A stretch of 64,000 bases of DNA from Microcosmobacter sp040493455 (GTDB lineage Bacteria; Bacteroidota; Bacteroidia; Flavobacteriales; Flavobacteriaceae), in assembly GCF_040493455.1 (NCBI RefSeq), contig NZ_JANFDA010000001.1, forward strand, positions 682,001 to 746,000, in the 5' to 3' direction. Made by a program: the position numbers and the translations under genes. A model generated the notes under the pieces. That model was not told where the DNA came from. It ran no database searches and saw only the letters and a program-made list of their open reading frames with translations. Shown here piece after piece: positions 1 through 8,119 of the stretch (the first letter of the stretch is position 1; each line of letters opens with the position of its first letter).

Positions 1-926
1 CTAATAACAGTTTTTGCAGCCTCTTCTAAAGACAATCCTTTGTATTCCATGAGTGCAGAAATATCGTGAGCGACCATAGCTCTAATAAAATACTCACCCC
101 AACCTGTGCTCGATACAGCACAAGTAGCATTGTTAGCATAAGTGCCAGCGCCAATAATTGGTGAGTCTCCAACACGTCCCCAACGTTTATTAGTCATGCC
201 ACCAGTCGAAGTTCCTGCAGCTAAGTTTCCGTTTTTGTCCAATGCAGCACACCCAACAGTACCAAATTTTGAATCTTTAATGTTTGGGTCATAGAAAGCC
301 GATTCTGTATCAATATCTTTTTCTTCTGCCTTCATTTTAGCCTTAACACGCTGCAAAGACTCAAATCTTCGCGTGGTGTAAAAATATTCAGGCTCTACTG
401 TTTCCAAACCTTGTTCGTTAGCAAAGGTTTCTGCTCCAACACCAGCCATCATAACGTGAGGAGAATTGTCCATAATTGCTCTGGCAAGGTCAATAGGATT
501 CTTTACGGTTTTAGTTCCTGCTGAGGCTCCAGCGTTCAATGTTTTTCCATCCATGATAGATGCGTCTAACTCATTGGTTTCCGCATTGGTGAATACCGCA
601 CCTTTACCAGCATTAAACAACGGCGAATCTTCCATAATATTTATAGTTTTGGTTACAGCATCCAAACTTGTCCCTCCATTTTTTAATATCTCGTAACCAG
701 TTCTTATGGCTTCTTCTAATTTGGCTTTGTAAGCAGCTTCCTTTTCTGGAGTCATATTCTTCTTCAAGATGGTGCCTGCACCACCATGAATTATGATTGC
801 AAATTCTGGCTTTATGATTGTGTCAGATTCAGTAGATTGTTCTGTTTTAGTTTCAGAATTAGAAGTCTTATTGGAGCATCCAAAACAGAATAGAATCACA
901 ATAAAAAGAAAGCTTATTTTTTTCAT
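1..926 (-). CDS. Isoaspartyl peptidase/L-asparaginase (Ntn hydrolase) lipoprotein, C-terminus cut by window edge
   Basis: The protein hydrolyses beta-aspartyl (isoaspartyl) dipeptides and asparagine in the family of plant-type asparaginases. Read from ATG 926-924 for about 308 codons to the window edge. Residues 1-17 form a lipoprotein signal ending FCFGC, so the mature protein is probably membrane-anchored in the envelope. The IIHGGAGT block (about 45-52) opens the fold. The autocleavage site with the nucleophile Thr is GTVGC (Thr about 223), followed by the TSTGGMTNKRWGRVGDSP substrate-binding block and IGAGTYA. Only a few tens of residues at the C-terminus are missing. The upstream neighbour is divergent. 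Family call is firm; substrate preference is not visible. Confidence 0.93.
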   Translation of the reverse strand, partial: MKKISFLFIVILFCFGCSNKTSNSETKTEQSTESDTIIKPEFAIIIHGGAGTILKKNMTPEKEAAYKAKLEEAIRTGYEILKNGGTSLDAVTKTINIMEDSPLFNAGKGAVFTNAETNELDASIMDGKTLNAGASAGTKTVKNPIDLARAIMDNSPHVMMAGVGAETFANEQGLETVEPEYFYTTRRFESLQRVKAKMKAEEKDIDTESAFYDPNIKDSKFGTVGCAALDKNGNLAAGTSTGGMTNKRWGRVGDSPIIGAGTYANNATCAVSSTGWGEYFIRAMVAHDISALMEYKGLSLEEAAKTVI

Positions 927-1005
927 AATAGCATTAATTAAAAAGATGGTTTCTAAAGGTAATATTTTATAATGTTTTTTAAGAAATGAACTATACTAAT
1001 TTTAG

Positions 1006-1013
1006 TATCTTCG
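1006..1013 (+). promoter_or_regulatory. Bacteroidota-type -7 box TATCTTCG upstream of the aldehyde dehydrogenase
   Basis: TATCTTCG fits TAnnTTTG with one change and lies 34 bases before the ATG at 1048. A good -33 TTTG is not present at the usual distance; a T-rich run at 975-980 is the nearest candidate. Inferred only. Confidence 0.4.
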
Positions 1014-1047
1014 CGACACATTTTAATAACAACCTAAAACGATATAT

Positions 1048-2601
1048 ATGGAAGCAGTTGCAACTGATTTCGGAATACAAGAAGCTTTAGAGCAACTAGG
1101 CGTAAAAGCTATAAATGAAGGAACTTCTACAGGTTCTAATTGGTTTTCTAATGGTGAATTAATTGAAAGCTATTCTCCAGTAGATGGACAATTGATAGGA
1201 AAAGTAAAGTCATCGACTCGTGAAGATTATGATAAAGCTATGGATGCTGCAACTTCAGCATTCAAAACATGGCGTGTGATGCCAGCACCACAGCGTGGCG
1301 AAATTGTAAGACAATTTGGAGAAAAGTTACGTGAGCTAAAAGAGCCTCTAGGTAAGTTGGTATCCTATGAAATGGGTAAGAGTTATCAAGAAGGCCTTGG
1401 GGAAGTACAGGAAATGATTGATATCTGTGATTTTGCTGTTGGATTGTCGCGTCAGCTACACGGTCTTACGATGCATTCTGAAAGACCAGGACATAGAATG
1501 TATGAGCAATATCATCCACTTGGTGTTGTTGGAATCATTTCAGCATTCAACTTCCCAGTTGCAGTTTGGTCTTGGAATACAGCTCTAGCTTGGATTTGTG
1601 GTGATGTGTGTATATGGAAGCCATCAGAAAAAGCACCTTTGTGTGGTGTGGCTTGCCAGAATATTGCTGCTGAGGTTTTTAAAGCAAATGGATTGCCAGA
1701 AGGAATTTCTTGTCTTATCAATGGGGATTATAGAGTAGGTGAAATGATGACTACTGACAAGCGTATTCCATTAGTGTCTGCAACAGGATCTACGAGAATG
1801 GGTAAGATTGTTGCTAAAACCGTTGGTGAGCGATTAGGAAAATCGTTATTAGAACTAGGTGGAAACAATGCTATTATAGTAACACCAGATGCTGATATAA
1901 AAATGACTGTAATTGGTGCAGTATTTGGAGCAGTTGGTACTGCAGGACAACGTTGTACGTCTACACGTCGTTTAATTATCCACGAAAGCATTTATGATAA
2001 AGTTAAAGATGCAGTAGTTGATGCTTATGGTCAATTACGAATCGGAAACCCATTGGATGAAAACAATCATGTTGGGCCATTAATTGATAAAGATGCAGTG
2101 AAAATGTATCAGGCAGCTTTAGATAAAGTTGTTGAAGAAGGTGGAAACATTGTTGTTGAAGGTGGTGTTTTAGAAGGTGAAGGTTATGAAAGTGGGTGCT
2201 ATGTGAAGCCTGCTATTGCTGAAGCAGATAACGCTTTCGAAATTGTTCAGCATGAAACTTTTGCACCAGTACTTTACCTATTGAAGTATTCTGGAGATGT
2301 TGAAAATGCTATCGATGTACAGAATGGTGTTGCGCAAGGATTATCTTCTGCAATTATGACTAATAATTTGCGTGAAGCAGAACGTTTCTTATCTCATGCT
2401 GGTTCTGATTGTGGAATTGCCAATGTTAATATTGGAACTTCAGGTGCTGAGATTGGTGGTGCTTTTGGAGGTGAAAAAGAAACAGGTGGAGGACGTGAGT
2501 CTGGATCTGATGCTTGGAAAGTATACATGAGACGTCAAACCAACACAATTAACTATACAACTGATTTGCCTTTAGCACAAGGAATTAAGTTCGATTTATA
2601 G
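1048..2601 (+). CDS. ALDH7-family aldehyde dehydrogenase (alpha-aminoadipic semialdehyde / piperideine-6-carboxylate dehydrogenase)
   Basis: This NAD-dependent aldehyde dehydrogenase most resembles ALDH7A1/AmaB, which oxidises alpha-aminoadipic semialdehyde to alpha-aminoadipate in lysine breakdown. The 517-residue length fits the family. Visible residues: FNFP with Asn168, cofactor-binding WKPSEK (Lys191), general base Glu269 in LLELGGNN, and nucleophile Cys303 in GQRCTSTRR. The C-terminal FGGEKETGGGRESGSDAWK block is typical of ALDH7. It is a single-gene unit, ended by the terminator at 2627-2657. No lysine aminotransferase or dehydrogenase lies next to it, so the pathway assignment comes from the family alone. 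Confidence 0.88.
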   Translation: MEAVATDFGIQEALEQLGVKAINEGTSTGSNWFSNGELIESYSPVDGQLIGKVKSSTREDYDKAMDAATSAFKTWRVMPAPQRGEIVRQFGEKLRELKEPLGKLVSYEMGKSYQEGLGEVQEMIDICDFAVGLSRQLHGLTMHSERPGHRMYEQYHPLGVVGIISAFNFPVAVWSWNTALAWICGDVCIWKPSEKAPLCGVACQNIAAEVFKANGLPEGISCLINGDYRVGEMMTTDKRIPLVSATGSTRMGKIVAKTVGERLGKSLLELGGNNAIIVTPDADIKMTVIGAVFGAVGTAGQRCTSTRRLIIHESIYDKVKDAVVDAYGQLRIGNPLDENNHVGPLIDKDAVKMYQAALDKVVEEGGNIVVEGGVLEGEGYESGCYVKPAIAEADNAFEIVQHETFAPVLYLLKYSGDVENAIDVQNGVAQGLSSAIMTNNLREAERFLSHAGSDCGIANVNIGTSGAEIGGAFGGEKETGGGRESGSDAWKVYMRRQTNTINYTTDLPLAQGIKFDL

Positions 2602-2626
2602 AACATTGTAACAATATATTAATTCT

Positions 2627-2657
2627 AAAAACCGTTTGATATTCAAACGGTTTTTTT
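2627..2657 (+). terminator. Rho-independent terminator after the aldehyde dehydrogenase
   Basis: The 13-bp stem AAAAACCGTTTGA / TCAAACGGTTTTT (2627-2639 with 2643-2655) has a 3-nt loop and runs into a seven-T tract. The next ATG (2658) follows the T tract directly. Confidence 0.9.
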
Positions 2658-2918
2658 ATGGAACGAAGGCAACTCATTCTACTAGTTATCATCAGTTTTT
2701 TACTGTGTAATGTTGTTGCATACCTTGATGAAGGTATACGAACCTTTGAATATCTCACTATGCCTGGAGACTGGATAGCCCTCATAATCTACACCATAGT
2801 TTTTATGATATTACCATTAATACTGTTTTTAAGCTTTAGGAAGTCAAAACTTAAGTTTCGTATTGCGCTTGTTGGTTTTGCTCCAGTAATATTGTTAATT
2901 CTAGGTCAGATACAATAA
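2658..2918 (+). CDS. Small hydrophobic membrane protein of unknown function
   Basis: An 86-residue protein with three predicted membrane helices (about 5-22, 38-60 and 66-84) separated by short charged loops (RKSKLKFR). I do not recognise a family. The start codon sits immediately after the T tract of the preceding terminator, so the usual upstream leader and ribosome site are absent. The gene is either expressed by read-through or poorly translated, or uses a later start. It lies 69 bp before the DUF1800 gene. A small Flavobacteriaceae membrane protein is plausible, but its being a real gene is less certain than its neighbours. Confidence 0.55.
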   Translation: MERRQLILLVIISFLLCNVVAYLDEGIRTFEYLTMPGDWIALIIYTIVFMILPLILFLSFRKSKLKFRIALVGFAPVILLILGQIQ

Positions 2919-2948
2919 TATTAGACTTTTGGAATGACTTTTGAAGCT

Positions 2949-2977
2949 TTTGATTAAACCTTAATCACCTATCTTGG
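2949..2977 (+). promoter_or_regulatory. Promoter of the DUF1800-DUF1501 pair
   Basis: TTTG (2949-2952), 17 bases, then TATCTTGG (2970-2977) resembles the Bacteroidota TTTG / TAnnTTTG promoter. The -7 box is 10 bases before the ATG at 2988. Confidence 0.5.
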
Positions 2978-2987
2978 TCTTAAAGTT

Positions 2988-4367
2988 ATGCAGACGAGTC
3001 ATATTCAACATTTATATTGGCGTGCAGGATTTGGAATCCTACCAAATCAATTATTCAATTTAAAAAACCTTACTAGACAAGAAGTTGTTGATCAATTATT
3101 TACTGAATCGGAATCGGTGAAGAAGATATCTGTTGATTTGTCTGAGTTGAAGGGTATTAAGAATCCTTTAGAGCTTAGGAAAAATAAGGAGCTTAGATTG
3201 AAGATTGTTGAGTTCAATAAAAAAAAAGGTGTAGAACTCAATAAAGTTTGGGTTACTGAGATAGCTAATAATAAAGCTCAATTAAGAGAGCGAATGACTT
3301 TATTTTGGGCTAACCATTTTGTTTGCCAAGAAAGCAATGCAATGCATATTCAGCAATTTATTAATGTTCTCAGGGTCAATGCTCTAGGTAATTTTGGAGA
3401 ATTTGTAAAGGCAGTTTCAAAAAAAGCTGCTATGATAAAATACCTTAATGCAAAGCAAAATAGAAAAAGTAAACCTAACGAGAATTTTGCGAGAGAATTA
3501 ATGGAGCTATTTACTCTTGGAGTAGGCAATTATACTGAAGAAGATATAAAACAAAGTGCTAGAGCATTTACTGGGTATAACCATAATTTTAGAGGAGACT
3601 TTGTTTTGAGAAGACTTCAACATGATTATGGGCAGAAAACATTCTTTGGGCAAACAGGAGATTTTGATGGTGACAACATTATAGACATCATTTTAGAACA
3701 AAAGCAGTGTGCACGATTCATTTGTGAAAAAATATATCGCTATTTCGTTAATGAAAACATCGTTAAGCAGCATATTAATGAGATGGTAAGTGTATTCTAT
3801 GGAGATTATGACATTAGTAAACTGATGCGATTCGTATTTCTACAAGATTGGTTTTATGATGAGAAAAATATTGGCACTAAAATAAAATCACCTATCGACT
3901 TTTTAGTTGGAGTCCATAGAACAATTCCTTTAAAGTTCAAAGGAGAAAGAGATTTGATGAAGCTTCAGCATCTACTTGGTCAAGTATTATTAAGACCACC
4001 AAATGTTGCTGGCTGGAAAGGAGGAAGCTCTTGGATAGACGTTAATACGATAATGGTACGATTGAGAATGGCTTCATTATTGGTTAACCATGCTCAAATT
4101 CCTCATAAAGAAAAAGGAGATTTTAATGATGCCTTTAGGAAATATTATTTCAAAAAAAACAAGAAGAAATTGCCTTTTAAAGTAGAAGCCAACTGGGATG
4201 CATTCTTTAGTAACTATGGGCATTATTCTAATGCAACGTTGCAACAAAATCTTTTGAACACAAAACTGAATAATGGTACTGAAGCATTTTTACGTTCTCT
4301 CAATAAGTCGTCATTAAGAGATTATTGCATACAGTTAATGTCTTTACCAGAATATCAAATGTGCTAA
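2988..4367 (+). CDS. DUF1800 domain-containing protein
   Basis: A 459-residue protein with the DUF1800 hallmarks: the N-terminal HLYWRAGFG block, RERMTLFWANHF (about 105), NENFARELMELFTLGVG (about 165-181), ARAFTGY, and the LRPPNVAGWKGG block (about 340). The biochemical role of the family is unknown. It has no clear signal peptide. The gene is followed within 2 bp by a DUF1501 gene, and this pairing is widespread in bacteria, so the two products probably act together. Confidence 0.93.
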   Translation: MQTSHIQHLYWRAGFGILPNQLFNLKNLTRQEVVDQLFTESESVKKISVDLSELKGIKNPLELRKNKELRLKIVEFNKKKGVELNKVWVTEIANNKAQLRERMTLFWANHFVCQESNAMHIQQFINVLRVNALGNFGEFVKAVSKKAAMIKYLNAKQNRKSKPNENFARELMELFTLGVGNYTEEDIKQSARAFTGYNHNFRGDFVLRRLQHDYGQKTFFGQTGDFDGDNIIDIILEQKQCARFICEKIYRYFVNENIVKQHINEMVSVFYGDYDISKLMRFVFLQDWFYDEKNIGTKIKSPIDFLVGVHRTIPLKFKGERDLMKLQHLLGQVLLRPPNVAGWKGGSSWIDVNTIMVRLRMASLLVNHAQIPHKEKGDFNDAFRKYYFKKNKKKLPFKVEANWDAFFSNYGHYSNATLQQNLLNTKLNNGTEAFLRSLNKSSLRDYCIQLMSLPEYQMC

Positions 4368-4369
4368 TT

Positions 4370-5557
4370 ATGGATAGGAGAAAGTTTATAAAGAATTCGG
4401 CATTAGCAAGTAGCGTAGTTTTAGTCCCTAGCTTTGTTAAGGCATTAGATAATACTAGTTTCAGAACCAGAGGATTTAAAAGACTTGTAATAGTTCAACT
4501 CACTGGAGGGAACGATGGTTTGAACTCTATAATTCCTTACACAAATGATTTTTACTATAAAGCCCGACCTAGTCTAGCTATAGACAGTGATATTATCAGA
4601 ATGAATGATACGCTAGGATTACATCAAAGCCTACAACCTTTGGAACGATTATGGGATGATGGTCATCTTTGTATTATTAACAATGTTGGGTATCCAAACC
4701 CTAACCGTTCACATTTTAGATCTATGGACATATGGCAATCAGCAAGTGATTCGGATGTGTACTTGCAAAACGGTTGGATTGGAAGGTACTTAGACAAATA
4801 TGGTAAAAAGCCATACAATGCTATAGAAGTTAACGAAGCACTTTCTTTAGCAATGAAAGGAAGTTATAAGAATGGAATAGCAACCAAGGATTATAGGGTA
4901 TTGTATAATACATCCAGGGATCCATTTTTGAATAAAATTGTTGAACATTATAACGATACACATTTAAGCGAGCATAACCTAGGGTATTTGTATAAGACAT
5001 TCATAGAAGCAAAATCTTCCGCAAAATATATTTATGAGGAAACCAAGGTTAAGTTAGGTACAGCCGAATATCCAAGCCATAACTTTGGGAAGCAATTAAA
5101 AACTACAGCCCAGTTTATCAATTCTGGACTAGACACTTCGATTTACTATACATCCTTAGATGGATTCGATACACATGCGAGCCAAGCCAATCGACAGAAG
5201 AGGCTTTTAGATATATATGCTAAAGGTATTGAAGCATTTGTTGATGATTTAAAATCTCAAGACACATTTAGAGATACATTGATTTTGACATTCTCGGAAT
5301 TTGGACGCCGAGTTGCTCAAAACGCAGCCAATGGAACAGATCATGGTACCGCAAATAATGTTTTCATAATAGGGGAAAACTTAAAAACCCAAGGGTTTTA
5401 CAATGACTTAGTAAGCCTTGAAGATTTGGATGAAAATGGTGATCTTAAGTATGAAATTGACTTTAGAAGAATATACGCTACCATATTAAAAAAGTGGCTC
5501 GAAGCAGATGATGATTTAATACTCAATGGAGCCTTCCAAACCTTAGATTTTATTTAA
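4370..5557 (+). CDS. DUF1501 domain-containing protein with Tat-type signal
   Basis: A 395-residue protein of the DUF1501 family, which has an alkaline-phosphatase/sulfatase-like fold. The ATG at 4370 is preferred because it starts MDRRKFIKNSALASS, a twin-arginine signal (RRKFIK) followed by a hydrophobic stretch, so folded export is expected. An in-frame earlier start at 4325 would bury this signal and overlap the upstream gene. Visible blocks are LTGGNDGLNSIIPY, LGLHQSL, DGFDTHASQANRQ and TFSEFGRR..NGTDHGTANNVF, which carry the probable metal-binding Asp/His residues. It is translationally coupled to the DUF1800 gene. Confidence 0.93.
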   Translation: MDRRKFIKNSALASSVVLVPSFVKALDNTSFRTRGFKRLVIVQLTGGNDGLNSIIPYTNDFYYKARPSLAIDSDIIRMNDTLGLHQSLQPLERLWDDGHLCIINNVGYPNPNRSHFRSMDIWQSASDSDVYLQNGWIGRYLDKYGKKPYNAIEVNEALSLAMKGSYKNGIATKDYRVLYNTSRDPFLNKIVEHYNDTHLSEHNLGYLYKTFIEAKSSAKYIYEETKVKLGTAEYPSHNFGKQLKTTAQFINSGLDTSIYYTSLDGFDTHASQANRQKRLLDIYAKGIEAFVDDLKSQDTFRDTLILTFSEFGRRVAQNAANGTDHGTANNVFIIGENLKTQGFYNDLVSLEDLDENGDLKYEIDFRRIYATILKKWLEADDDLILNGAFQTLDFI

Positions 5558-5612
5558 AATTCTACGCAACCTTTTTTAGTTTATTGCATCTTAAAGATAA
5601 AATTGATTTGCC

Positions 5613-5990
5613 ATGAAGAGAATTCTTTGCCTACTGTTAGTATTTACTATTGTTTTTAGTTGTAATAATGATGATGATAATAACGGCGACCAAGTGATAT
5701 GTACTTTAGTATTTGTGTATGGGCTCGATGTAACGATAATAGACAGTTCCACAAATGCAGAAATCACTGAAGATATAACAGTGACAGCAATAGATGGAAC
5801 ATATCAAGAACCTTTAATGCGAGTTGATAATAGTGGTAGATTCTTTGGAGCAGGAGAACGTGCAGGTAATTATACGATTGAAGTTACAGGAGAAGGATAT
5901 CAAACATTTACTTCAGAGGTTATCGAAGTTACGGCAGATCAGTGTCACGTAATTCCACAAGTGTTAGAATTTACAATTACTCCAAATTAG
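5613..5990 (+). CDS. Small lipoprotein with carboxypeptidase-regulatory-like fold
   Basis: A 125-residue protein with an SPII signal (VFSCNN, Cys about 17) followed by an Asp/Asn-rich tether typical of surface-exposed Bacteroidota lipoproteins. The rest looks like a single beta-sandwich: VTIIDSSTNAEI, ..GAGERAGNYTIEVTGEGYQTF, as in carboxypeptidase regulatory-like or PEGA-type domains. Two Cys (CTLV and CHVIP) may form a disulfide. No enzymatic motif is visible. It is transcribed alone or from the DUF1501 transcript (55-bp gap). Confidence 0.75.
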   Translation: MKRILCLLLVFTIVFSCNNDDDNNGDQVICTLVFVYGLDVTIIDSSTNAEITEDITVTAIDGTYQEPLMRVDNSGRFFGAGERAGNYTIEVTGEGYQTFTSEVIEVTADQCHVIPQVLEFTITPN

Positions 5991-6082
5991 GGCGAAAAAA
6001 AAATCTTGCTTAGTAAGACCGTCGCCTCTCCTCACAAGATTTATTTTATTGATTAATAGCAAGACAAAAATCGTAATAAAGA
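5991..6082 (-). repeat. Duplicated hairpin element, copy 1
   Basis: The conserved parts are AAATCTTG (6001-6008) pairing with CAAGATTT (6035-6042), then GATTAATAGC (6051-6060) and ATCGTAA (6070-6076). Read on the minus strand the stem is followed by a run of nine T, like an intrinsic terminator. GGCGA (5991-5995) can also pair with TCGCC (6022-6026), which interleaves with the first stem. Every conserved block recurs 201 bp downstream. Confidence 0.6.
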
Positions 6083-6188
6083 GGATTGAATTCTAAAAAA
6101 AACTACAAATTGCAGAAATAATCTACTAACGGTATTTGCAAAAATTTCATCGATTTTTAAGGTATTTTATCGTTAAAATCACCGAGTT

Positions 6189-6285
6189 ATATTAAAAGAA
6201 AAAATCTTGTATTAACTGAATAATATCAGCTCCTACAAGATTTATCTCATTGATTAATAGCGCTATAAACATCGTAAAAATAAAG
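6189..6285 (-). repeat. Duplicated hairpin element, copy 2
   Basis: AAATCTTG (6202-6209) pairs with CAAGATTT (6236-6243), with the same 34-nt spacing as copy 1, followed by GATTAATAGC (6252-6261) and ATCGTAA (6271-6277). The loop sequence differs from copy 1. On the minus strand the stem is followed by TTT and a T-rich stretch. ATATT (6189-6193) and AATAT (6222-6226) sit near where copy 1 has its GGCGA/TCGCC pair. Confidence 0.6.
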
Positions 6286-6350
6286 CGATAATTTGCCTTA
6301 AAATTTATAGTTGGTAAAAAATAGTGTATAGTTGGCTAAGTTTGTAAAAC

Positions 6351-7484
6351 CTAACTGTATTTTACTTTTCTCAAAATACGAATTGCTTCTTTATATGAAA
6401 TATAAGCAGTCTTATATTTAGACTTTAAATAGGGTTTTGCTTCATGAAGTTTCTCTAAGGCATCATTAAAGTTATTCAGATAACAAATAAGATATGTAGC
6501 AGGTAGATTAAGAACATCTTGCTCTTCGTTTTTGGTTAATGTGATACCTTTTTTTAGTTTCTCCAGAAGTGCATTATTAGCATTGAGAATATGGTACAAT
6601 GGTTTTTTATCGTATTGAGGAGGTTCGAACAATAATTTTGAATCGATACTGTAATTAGCATTATTGTCAAAACTAATTATCGTCTCTTCCAAAGGATAAT
6701 ATTTAAAAGAATTCTGCAATCCCAGACTTACATACTCTACAATTTTAAATGTGTCAGAGTCATAAGAAATAGTCACTTCATCTAAAGTCGAAAAGAACAA
6801 GCGCACTTGCTCATTGATAAGCTCAATATCTACTCTAGAGAAAAATGTTTCTCCCTTTATAGCTTTTTTTTGCCCAGACCAGCAAACCACAAAATATTCT
6901 TTAAACACTTTGTATTGCGGATTAAAATCGCGACGTTTCTCCATAAAATCAAACACACCATCTAAGGTGTATTCAATGTTGTTTTGGGCATGAGCTTCAA
7001 TAGCAGAAACAATCTCTGAGTTGACATCTTCAATCTTTATGTCAAATACCTTGGGCATGCTCATACTTCCATCCCTAAAAAACACAGAACCTCCATAATA
7101 TTTCCAGATGTTTTTTCTAAGAGATGTTAGCTTTTCTATAGGTCTAATGGTTACTAAACCAACGACTTTATGATCTGGTAAATGTGGAAAAGGAATATTC
7201 TCATACTGAACAATAGGAGGATTGTCTAAATATGCATTAATTAAATTCTGAATTTTACTATCATCAAAAAAGTCTACACCAATGATCTTGTTATCTTCAT
7301 CCTGTACACCAATAACTATGTAAGAATTATTTTTAGGATTACTATTGGATAGTGCACAAATATGTTTTAAGAATTTTGCCTTGCCCTCTTTTTCGCTAAT
7401 ATCAATTTTACGCTTTTTGTCATAAAAACTATTCTCATCATTGTGAGCTAACAGATTTTTTATGAGTAGGCGTTTATTGATCAT
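6351..7484 (-). CDS. AlbA_2/Schlafen-type putative DNA-binding domain protein
   Basis: A 377-residue protein. The N-terminal 110 residues look like the AlbA_2 (divergent AAA-4, Schlafen-like) domain: EKEGKAKFLKHICALSNSNP..NNSYIVIGVQDEDNKIIGVDFFDDSKIQNLINAYLDNPP, where the polar-then-GV pattern is typical. The remaining 260 residues are not recognised. Proteins with this domain are often annotated as ATP-binding or transcriptional regulators, though ATPase motifs are not evident here. Its ATG overlaps the stop of the upstream HD-domain gene by 4 bp (ATGA), so the two are translationally coupled. Confidence 0.75.
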   Translation of the reverse strand: MINKRLLIKNLLAHNDENSFYDKKRKIDISEKEGKAKFLKHICALSNSNPKNNSYIVIGVQDEDNKIIGVDFFDDSKIQNLINAYLDNPPIVQYENIPFPHLPDHKVVGLVTIRPIEKLTSLRKNIWKYYGGSVFFRDGSMSMPKVFDIKIEDVNSEIVSAIEAHAQNNIEYTLDGVFDFMEKRRDFNPQYKVFKEYFVVCWSGQKKAIKGETFFSRVDIELINEQVRLFFSTLDEVTISYDSDTFKIVEYVSLGLQNSFKYYPLEETIISFDNNANYSIDSKLLFEPPQYDKKPLYHILNANNALLEKLKKGITLTKNEEQDVLNLPATYLICYLNNFNDALEKLHEAKPYLKSKYKTAYISYKEAIRILRKVKYS

Positions 7485-8107
7485 AGCATGTTAAGTTCTT
7501 TCTTCAGATTTTCTTGGGCTTGGTTTTCAAGTTTGTTTCTAAAATAATTAGTAAAGTATAAATGTTCTCGTTCCAAGAAATGACTCAAAACTTTCTTTCT
7601 TCCTTTTTTGTACATAAAGTTAGGATAGATGGCATACTCCTTTCTTATTTTTTTCGAATACTCTAAGTAAGTTTCCCAATCTGAACCCAAAATCGACAAA
7701 TCAATATCCAAAAGGAAAGCATTATCATCATTTTCAGTTAAAATAACCTCATGCTTTTTTGTTGAAATAATCAAATTTTGAATGATTTTTACTCGATTTC
7801 CATCAAAATTGATCGAATTTAATCGATTTTTGGCTAATTCTGCACTTTTTTCTTCATTATCATTTTTTCTTGAAGAATAAACAACATCATGATACCAGAT
7901 GGTTAATTTTAGAACATCTAAATCAAAAACATAAGCTTCAACATCATTGAGTAAGTTGAGCATGTGCGCTATATGGTTTAAGTTATGGTAATGTCGATTG
8001 TTACCATTATATGCACGTGCTAGTTCTTCATAATAGACGTAACAATCATTACTATTTGCATACTCGCTTACAAGTGACGTGAATTCATGTTTTAAATCTT
8101 CAACCAT
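7481..8107 (-). CDS. HD-superfamily metal-dependent phosphohydrolase (predicted)
   Basis: A 208-residue protein of the COG4339-like predicted HD phosphohydrolases. Visible metal-ligand candidates are His in RHYHNLNHI (about 38-45) and the HD pair in TIWYHDVVY (about 73-79), then the conserved EEKSAELA helix and DIDLSILG. Substrate is unknown. The ATG at 8107 was chosen; a GTG six bases upstream is possible. It lies 12 bp after the aldo/keto reductase and overlaps the AlbA_2-type gene, so the three form one minus-strand unit. Confidence 0.85.
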   Translation of the reverse strand: MVEDLKHEFTSLVSEYANSNDCYVYYEELARAYNGNNRHYHNLNHIAHMLNLLNDVEAYVFDLDVLKLTIWYHDVVYSSRKNDNEEKSAELAKNRLNSINFDGNRVKIIQNLIISTKKHEVILTENDDNAFLLDIDLSILGSDWETYLEYSKKIRKEYAIYPNFMYKKGRKKVLSHFLEREHLYFTNYFRNKLENQAQENLKKELNML

Positions 8108-8119
8108 AATCACTAATAA

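Larger units (their letters stand above)
5991..6350. other. 360-bp non-coding stretch with a tandemly duplicated hairpin element
   Basis: No credible ORF is present. It contains two related copies of a roughly 90-bp element set exactly 201 bp apart (see the two repeat entries), separated by very AT-rich DNA. A smaller imperfect palindrome (CGATTTTTAA / TTAAAATC) lies around 6150-6180. The genes on both sides converge on this stretch. Confidence 0.7.

Noticed and set aside
466..696. Plus-strand ORF within the isoaspartyl peptidase gene
   Set aside because: The minus-strand frame has the family motifs; the plus-strand frame is a shadow.
5991..6285. The duplicated element as a CRISPR array
   Set aside because: Only two copies, 201 bp apart, with divergent loops and no regular spacers or cas genes.
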